DNA from: Micromonospora gifhornensis
Lineage (GTDB): Bacteria > Actinomycetota > Actinomycetes > Mycobacteriales > Micromonosporaceae
DNA: 63,473 bases
Reading direction: 5' to 3'
Assembly: GCF_016863515.1 (NCBI RefSeq)
Contig: NZ_BOPA01000041.1
Coordinates: 1-63,473 of the forward strand
This document shows, piece after piece, positions 9,001-18,000 of the stretch; the first letter of the stretch is position 1; every line of letters begins with the position of its first letter. Position numbers and translations under genes: made by a program. A model generated the notes under the pieces. The model saw only the letters and a program-made list of their open reading frames with translations. It was not told where the DNA came from and searched no databases.

Positions 9001-12000
9001 CGCCGTCGACCGTGTGCCGCAGGCTGACGATCTCCCGCAGCGACTGCTCCACCTGGCCGTGTACGGATTCAGCGTAGGCACCGACCTCCGGCAGGGTGTT
9101 GCGCCGGTTGTAGCCACCACCGAAGCTGAACCGCAGCCGCGCCTCGGCGTCGTGGCCGGGGTCGCCGGTCAGCTGGTCGGGCGGCGGCGGCATGGCCCGG
9201 GCCGACCAGTCGACGTTGCCGGCTTGGGAGGCCACCGCCTGCTCGATGTCCCACGCGCCGGAGGCACCCGCGCCGAAGACGAGCACCCGGTCACCGGGGC
9301 GGTACGCGTCGGCCAGGTTCTGCCCGCCGAAGTCGACGGCGGGCGCGGCCGGGCGGGGATCAGCGAACGAGCCGTCCGACGCGTAACCGAGCCGGGCGCG
9401 TACCTCGTCGGAGAGGGTGTCGGGGTCGACCGACGCGCCGTCGGGGTCGAAGACCTGCCCGGTCGTGGGGTCCACGGCGTAGCCGGAGGTCGGATCGACC
9501 ACCAGGGGATCCGTCGGCCGTCCGTCGAAGTCGGCCAGCAGCGGTGCGTTGGAGACGCCGGCACCGAGGACGGTTCGTACCGTCGCCGGGAGGGTGTCCG
9601 GGTCCACCACGGTGCCGTCGGGGGCGCGGAACACCAGGGTCGGTCCGGACCGGTCGACCCGGTAGCCGGTCGTCGGGTCGACGTACTGGCCGCCTGCGGT
9701 GGCCGGCGCGTTCGGCACCCGAGAAGGTCCGGGCCCGGACGCGACATCGACGGAGGCGGTGAAGAACTGTCGCCCACCCACGGTCACCCGGAAGTTCGCG
9801 CCGTCCGGCCAGCCCACGGCGTCGGCCGGGCGGGGTGTGATCGCGGTCGCCGTGCCCTGGTAGGTCGGCATTCCGCTGAGCGCCCGCGCCGCGCCCACCG
9901 CGTCGGCGAAGACGTCGGACGGCGTGAACTGGGTTCCCGCCTCGGCCAGGTCGGCCGGCTGGAACGGCATCCCCGGAAGCTCCAGCTCCGACGGGATCTG
10001 GCCCATCAGCAGGGCCTGTCGCTCCGCCCAGGGGTCGTGGCCCTGCGACACGCAGAGCACCGGCGGCAGGCCGATGCCGGTGTCGGCAGCGCCGCCCATG
10101 GTGACGAAGTCGGCGGTGGCGGCCCAACCGCCACCGATCACCAGCCGGCCGAAGACGTGCTCGGGCGCGATGTCCAGGGTGGCGTCGACCCTGGTGGTCA
10201 GGGCGAGGTCGGCGGCGTTGCGCGACGCGGTGGCCTGCTGCGCCCAGGTACGGGCCTCGGCGCGGATCGCCGACTGCGCGGCCCGCAGGTCCGCGACGAG
10301 TTGCTGCCCGGTCGCCTGGCCGATCAGGTTCTCGATCGCCGGGGCGGCCGGACCCAGGTGGCTGCGGATCAGGTCGAGTCGGGCCTGCGCCGCCTCCGCT
10401 CCGACCACCGGGACGTTGGCACCGAGCCCGTGCACGGCATGCGACGGGTCCTGTTCCAGCAGGCCGGAGGCGACGAGCAGGCTCAACGCCTCGGCCTGCA
10501 GCTGGCCGGCGCGGGCCGGGTCGGTGGTCGCGGTGCTGTCGGCGAGGACGACCCGCAGTTCGGCGAGGCGGCCGATGTCCCGCGCGGTGAGGACGCGGGT
10601 GCCGTCGTACTCGGGTCGGGCACCCTCGGCGAGCGCGGTGGTGGCGTCGGTACGCAGGTCGACGGCGCGTTCCTGGGCGACCGTGTCCACCTCGGCGAGC
10701 ATCGCGGAGACGGCCCGCCGGACGTGGTCCGGATGCGCGCCGGTGGACACCTGCACCACGGCACCGTCGGCGGTGTACCCGACGGTGGCGACCGGCACGG
10801 CCGGTACGCCCGCCGGAGGGTCGGCCAGCACGATCCGTACCTGGTAGGGGCCGTCGGCCGTGTCCAGGGTGACGGTGGCGGCGGCCGGGTCCACGCTCGC
10901 CTGCTCGGGCAGCGGGCCGGCGGTCAGCGCTTCCTGCACGGCCTGCGCGGTCCGGGCCGCATCGGCGTCGAGCAGCGCACCGCCGAAGGTCGTACCGGCG
11001 GCGGCCTGCCGCAGGTCGGGCCCGTCGGCAGGGGTCGGTTCGGAGTCGGGCCCCGGCGGCGCGGGCGGCCCGTCGGGGTCGGCGGCGTCGGTCCGGCCGT
11101 CCGCGGCTGTGGAGCCGGCGTCGGTCCGGCCGTCCGGGTCGGTCAGGCCGTCGGTTCCGGTTGGGGCCAGACCTGCCGACCCTTGATCCGGCCCTCGCGT
11201 CGCGCCTGGGTGTACTCCTCCATGATCCGCCTCGGGGGCAGGCTGGAGTGAGCCGTGATCACTCCCGTCCGGTCGATGATGTAGCTGCCCTGCCCCACTG
11301 CCATCCCCGCGGACCGTTCCTGTTCCGAGAGCCTCTCCCGGGCCAGCCAGCCGAACTCGAACTCCCGAAGCACTATCGGATTCCCGGTCCCCAGCAGCTG
11401 GCTGATCAGCGTCAACGCCTCGTCCTCGGTCAACTCGCCCCTCTCCGTCAGGCACCATCATCGTCCAGAGGGCATGGGTGTCCCGCACCTCGCCGGCCGG
11501 CATGTCCACCGACGCCGTGCCCGTCTGGGGATCCCACCACACTGGCGCATCGGCGTCGGCCGGGAAGACGATCACGAAGGCGTGCGAGCCGTCGACCTCC
11601 GGTTGGCCGTTGTCGTCGAGGACGACGTTGCCGGCGTCGTCGAGAAGCAGCCAGTCGGCGACCACGAGCGCCGACGCCCCCGGCCCGGCGTCGGCCACCT
11701 GCTGGTAGAGGTCGGCGTACTGGGCGGCCACCGCCTCGGTACGGGCCGACAGGTCGGTGGGCAGACCGTCCGGGCCGCCGATCCACTGCCCACCGATCCA
11801 CGCCTCGGCCCGCTCCAGGCCGCCCCGCTCACCGGAAAGCCTGTCGATCGAGCCGTCGGGAAGGCGATCCGGCCACCGTGGGCGCGACACCTGCGGGTCA
11901 CCGTGGAAGCTGGCAAGCGCCGACAGCGAACTGTCCAGGCAGTTGTTGCCCCGGCCCGGCTGATCCGGCCCACCGTCGTTGACCAGCCCTCCGTACGGGT

Positions 12001-15000
12001 GGGTGGACGGGTCGGCGAAGACGGCGTACCCGTGCGGGGTGGCCAGGCTGGCGGCCAGGTCGTCGTGGAAGCGGGGGTCCTCCAGCGGCGCCAGTTCGCC
12101 CGGCCCGAACCGTCGACCCTCGTCGAGCGACGGCGCGGTCGCGGTCAGTCGGTCGGTGTCACCGTCGGCCAGACCTGACGACCCGTCATCCGGCCCGCCC
12201 GGCGCGCCTGGGTGTACTCCATGATCAGCAGCGGCACCGGCAGACTCATCTGCGCTGTGATCACCCCGCTCCGGTCGATGATGTAGCTCCCGTGGCCCAG
12301 TTGCCGACCCTCCGCCCGTTCCTGCGGAGACAGCTGTTCCTTCGCCAGCCAACCGAACTCGAACGGATGCAGCTCGATCTCGTTCGGCGTACCCAGTAGG
12401 CGCTTGATCAGCGTCAGCGCCTCTTCCTCCGTCATCGGGAATCCCTTCCACCGCGGGCGTCATCGACCACAGCGCGTACGTCTGCGCCACGTACGCGGTC
12501 GGGGGCTGTGGCCAGGTCATCCCCCGCTGTGGATCCCACCAGACCGGCCCCTCGGCACCCTGCGGATATACCAGAACCAGGGCGTGTGAATCCTCGACCT
12601 GAACGTTGCCGTTGTCGAGGAGGAGGTCTCCGGTGCGGCGATCCCGCTTGACCCATTCGGCCACGACCAAGGCCGCTGAGCCGGGGCCGGCCTCGGCGAT
12701 GTGCTGATGCAGTCGGACGTACTGTGCGCTGACCGCCGCAGCGCGCTCAGCGGGCGTGGTGGGAAGTCCGGCCGGGCCGCCGGCCCAGGTGCCGCCGAGC
12801 CAGGACTCTGCCCGGTCGAGACCACTCGCCTCACCCGTGACGGTGTCGATCGAGCCGTCCGGTCGCACGTCCGACCAGCGGGGGAAGGACACCTGCGGGT
12901 CGCCGTAGAAGCTGGACAACGCCGAGAGTGAGCAGTCCAGACAGTTGTTGCCGCGGCCGGGCCGACCCGGTCCGCCATCGTTGATCAGTCCACCGTACGG
13001 GTTGGTGGACGGGTCGGCGAAGAGAGCGTGGCCTTGCGGCGTTCGCAGGGCCTGCTCGACGTCCCAGTGGAAGCTCGGATCCTCCAGCGGCGCGAGCTCA
13101 CCCGGCCCGATCCGTCTCGTCTGTGACAACCCGCGATCGGTACCGAGCGGCACCGCATGCCGACCTGCGTCGGTGGCGCCGGCGGTCGTGTCGCTCCCCG
13201 GAGGCACCGGCGGGGTCTCGGACGCGACAGGGGTGGTGCTCAGGTCGCCTGGCGGCAGATCTCCGTCAACTCGGTCTCCGTCGGCAGCGGCACCGTCGTG
13301 AAGTGCGCCGTCTGGCGTTCCGCCGTCGCCCGGTCGACCCGTTCGATCTCGTGACGCTCCGGATTCGCCCACAGGATCGCCGCCGCCACGTCCGGGCGGA
13401 ACGTCCACGCGCCCGTCGGACGGTCCCAGATCACCGCCTGGGTCGGCCCCGAACTCTCCGCCTCCGCGATCAGGTTGACCGGCGGGCCCGTCGGGTCGTC
13501 CGGTCTCCGCAGGAGGAAGTAGCCGAACGTCAGCGCCGTCATGCGGGCCCCCCATCAGGTCAGGATCCAGACCGGGCAGGTCGGACGCCGTCAATCCTCG
13601 CGCGGCGAGCACGTCGGCGAACGTCTGGCCCTGCTGCCCGAGCCAGTCGAGGTACGACTGACGGATACTCTCCTGCCGGGCCGAGGACATCCACTTCGCG
13701 AAGCTCGTGTTCTTCGGGGTGTCGAACCGCCCGGAGTCCATCCCGCCCGGCATGTGTGCCGCGATGCCGTTCGCCTTGTTGATCGTGAGGATGTCGAGGA
13801 AGGCGTGCACCCGGGCGCTGGGTGTCTGCGCCGGGTCACGCATCACCTCGTACGGCACATGGGTCTGCTTGCCGATCGCGTAGCTTGTCGCGGTCGGGAA
13901 CTGCAACTCGAAGGTGCGCCCGGTCGGCGAGGTCAGCGTGCAGTTCAACCCGAAGAACCGGTTACCCGGGTGCCAGAAGTTCTTCAGGTCGGTGACCTGG
14001 TAGCCCTGTGCCTCCAACGACGACAGGACCGCGTCCACCGCCGGCCCGTACGCCTCGGTCTCCGGCCCCTGCACCGAGAACCGCACCACGTCGTTGACGG
14101 TGTCCAGCGCGGAACCGAGGTCGTAGCCGAGCGGCTCCAGCTCGGTGCGGAACTTGCGGGCCAGCGACTCGGCGCCCTTGACGCGATGCTGCTCGCCGAG
14201 CGTGCTCAGCGCGTCCGCCCCGGTCAGCCCGAGCCGGGCGTTCACCTCGGCGTTCACGCCGTGCAGGTCGGCCAGGATCTGGTCGGCGTCGCGCTGCGCG
14301 TCGGCGAGCGCCTCGTGCAGGGTCGCCTGATCCGGCTCCGCGAGGCCGTCCAGGTAAAGGCTCGCCGCCGGATCGCCCTCGGGCGTCGCGGCGTCGGCGT
14401 CGCTCAGCCCGTCGAATCCGGTACCGGCCAGACCTGCCGGGCTTCCTCCCTGCTCATCGACATGGCCGGGCTGCACCTCCATCGGCGAGCCCGGCATGTC
14501 GGGCCTACTGGGGTCGGGGGTGGTGGCGGAAGTGTCGTCGGGTGCTGTCGAGTCCGGTGGGGCTGGTGGCCGGATGTCGGTGTCCGTCGCTGCGGGGCGG
14601 TGCGGGTCACCCTCGGCGTCGAGGACGATTGACCAGACGTTGCCGGGATCGCCGTGCACCGGGTCGGTGTCGGAGATCAGCTGATTCTGGGCGTCGAGCC
14701 AGATGATGGTGCCGTCGTGGTTTACCGCGTTCCAGGTGTGTGCACCGTTGCCGTCCGGACGGGTGGTGATGATCAGGGCCGCCGAGCCGGGGCCGGCCGC
14801 ACGCAGCGCGTCGGCGACGGCGTCCAGGCCGGCGGTGCCGGTGCCCTGGTGGGCGAATTCCGTGCGTAGTGCCTGCTCCTGCCGCGCCGTGCTGCCCGCC
14901 TCCACCTCGGCCGAGGTGGCGGTCGGGGCGGCCACCTCCGGCCGACCGAACCAGGTGTCCAGGACGGAGAGCCCGACGTCGGCACAGTTGTTGTCGCGTC

Positions 15001-18000
15001 CGGGGACGGTCGGACCGCCGTCGTTGACCAGGCCCGCCCACGATCCGACACGCGGATCCGGGTGCACAAGCGGTCGACCGGTCGCCGCATCGCGCGGCAC
15101 GGCCGCGTCGAGCGTCTGCTGGTCGGCCTGCACCGGGGGGACCAGGCCGTTCGGGTCGCCGTACGGTCGGTTGTCGCTCAGCGGAGGGCCGTTGCCCACC
15201 ACGCCAGGGACCGACGGCTGGTAGGTCCGGGCGTCCCGCTCCGGGTCCACGATCGGCTCGATGCCGAACTGTGGCAGGAAGTGTGCGCACGAGCGGCAGG
15301 GCGGCCGGTGGTGCCCCAGCTTGTAGACGGTGTCGTTCTGCTGAGCCGGTTTGACCTGATGAGTCAGGATCTTGGCACCGTTGAAGGCGTCACGTGCGTA
15401 CTGTTCGAAGGAGCCTGGCTCACCGGCGTCGCGCCACTGCGTTTCGAGCCGGTAGAGCTGATCCGAGACCAGGGCCACCTCGGCACACTTACCGTGCCCG
15501 CTGCCGGTTCCGTCCGGCAACGCCGCCTTCGTGCGATCCAGCGCGGCCTGCGCAAGCGGGTGCACGGACGGCTGGGTCGGCGGCTTGGTGCCCTTGTCCG
15601 CGGTCATGCTGGTGTGCGTGGTGATGCCACCGTCGGACATCATCAGGGCACCTGACGTGCCGGGCTGCTTGGCCCGGGAGATCGTGCCGTCCTTCACCGC
15701 CTGCCGGGTGGCCTCGGCGAGGGTCCGGGACGCCTCGATCAGGGCCTGCTCCGCGTCCGGGCCGGTGGGGTCGCCGTCCACAGCGGTGGGAGACAACTGC
15801 CAGCTGTGGGTGCCGTTGCCGGTCGGCCCTTCGGACCGCCGGAGGGTGTCCGGGTTCACCGGACCCCGGCCGGTGTCCGGCGCGGTCGGGCCACCAGGCT
15901 GGAGCGTCCCCGTGCTGCCCGGCACCGCGACGACGACCGGCCCGCCGGTGGCCGACTGGTCGGCCTGGTCCGCCCGGCGCGCCGCAGGATCCGTGGCACC
16001 GTCCGGGGAGGCGGGCGTGACCGTCGGGTCGGTGGTCGCGGCTGTGGGCGTGACCGTCGGGTCGGTGGTCGCGGTGGTGGTCGCCGAATCGGTGCCTGCC
16101 GTCTCGGCCGGCACCGTCGGCCGCACCGCCGGACCGGTGTCGGGCTGGGCCACGGAAACACCGTCGGACTGCGGCGCCGAAGCAGTGTCAGGCGGCGTCA
16201 CCGAAGCAACGTCGGGCTGCGCCACGGAAGCGGCATCGGGCTGGGTCACCGGGGCGGCGCTGGGTGGCGGGGTCAGCGAGACCGATCCCGCCGAGTTCGG
16301 GGCCGTGGTGATGGCCGGTGCCCTCGGGGTCGGCTGCGTACCGGTGTTGCCGGTGGCGGGCGTGGTCGACGTGGGCGAGGTCGACGTTGTGGGGGTGGTC
16401 GACGTGCCGGCGGTCGGCGTGCCAGGTGCGGAGGTCGGGGTGGTGGGCGCGGGGGCCGTCGGGGTGGCGGCTGGGGTGGTCGCGGACGGTACGGCGGTGG
16501 TCTGCGCCGGGTTCAGCGTGGTGGCGGGAGTGACGTTGCCCGGGGTGGCTCCCGCCACCGGGCTCGCGGGTGGTGCACCCGGCACCACAGCGGGAGCGAT
16601 CTCCGCGGCCAGGGGATCAACCCCGGAGACGGCCGGGCCACCGGGACCATCGACGCTCGCGCCGACCCCGGAGTCCGGAACCGGACCAACACCGACGGTA
16701 CGACCGGCACCAGCCGAGGCGTCGACCGGCACAGTTCCGGCATTACCCGCCGACGTGTCGACAGGAGCGGTCTGAACCCGATCGCCGGTGCCGTCGACAG
16801 GCGCGCTCTGAGCCCGGTCACCTGTGGTGTCGACAGAATTAGGTGCCTGGTCGCCCGTGGTGTCAGCGGCGGAACTCGGCGCCCGGTCGCCACGGCTGTC
16901 GACAGGGGAATTCTGTGCCCGGTCGCCGGTGGTGTCGGTGGCCGTGTCCGGGGCTCCGGCGGCGGCCTGGTCGGTCGGCGGTCCGCTGTCGGCGCGCTCC
17001 GCCGGGCCGGCCTGCTCGGTCGAGTCGGAGGTGGCGCGGTCGGCGGGTGTGTCGGCGACCGGTGTCGCGGGGTCGCCCGGGGTGCTGTCCCGGTTGGTGT
17101 CTCCGACGGGCTCGGCAGTCGCCGGGGTGCCGTCGGTGGGCACCCGACCGCCGGTGGTGGCCGCGTCGTCGCGTCCAGCCGTGCCGGACTCGTCACCGCG
17201 CGACACGACATCTGTGGAGGTCGGGTCGCTGGCAACGCTGGCCAGGTCCACACCCTCGGTCGTGGTGGCGGGGCCACTGGACGAGGTGGCACCGTCGGCC
17301 GGCGCGGCGACGACCGGGTCCGCCGACGGCGCGAGGCTGATGGAACCCGCCCCGCTCTGCGGCACGGTGCCGCCGCCGTGCTGACCCGTACCGATGTCGG
17401 TGTCGGTGGTGCCGCGGCCGGCAGCGCCGGTGGCACCCCCGTCCGTGCTGGTCGCACCGTTGGCGCCGGTGGCACCCCCGTCGGTGCTGGTCGCACCGTT
17501 GGCGCCGGTGGTGCTGCCGAGGTTGCCGAGGTCCACCCCGCCGACGCCGGGGGACGGGTTGAGGCCCGCGCCCAGGCCGGCACCGGGGGTGGTGGTCCCA
17601 CTCAGCCGGTCGAGACCAAGGTTGGTGACCTTGGCACCCAGGTTTCCGGTGGCACCACCGGCGAGGGTCGCGCCGGTGCGGCCGGCACCACTGGCGAATC
17701 CGCCGAGGAAGGCGTCCGCGCCGGGGAGCACGAGCTGCTGGTTGACGCTGGCGTTGGCGAGCACGCTCGCGGCCGGTGAGATGAGCGCGTTCTGGGCACC
17801 CGAGGCGATGCTGGTGCCGCCCCAGCGCACCAGCCCGCTGCCCGGGAAGGACAACCGGGACGGGCTGAACGAGACAGGCATCTTGGGCGCCACCCGCCGG
17901 CCGGCCCAGTTCATGCCGGAACCGAGCACGGCGCCGTACGCGCCACCCACGCCCGCCGTGAGCGTCCGGTTCCCGTCCCACTGCCGCCGCTCGCCGCTGC

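Noticed and set aside
8852..11251. Long open plus-strand frame opposite the flavin-like module
   Set aside because: The translation is low in hydrophobic structure, Gly/Arg/Val-rich and antisense to a minus-strand region with clear dinucleotide-binding motifs. It is a GC-driven shadow.
15806..17779. 657-codon plus-strand frame opposite the effector linker
   Set aside because: Its Gly/Arg composition is simply the complement of the Thr/Pro/Asp repeat region; no start context and no domains.
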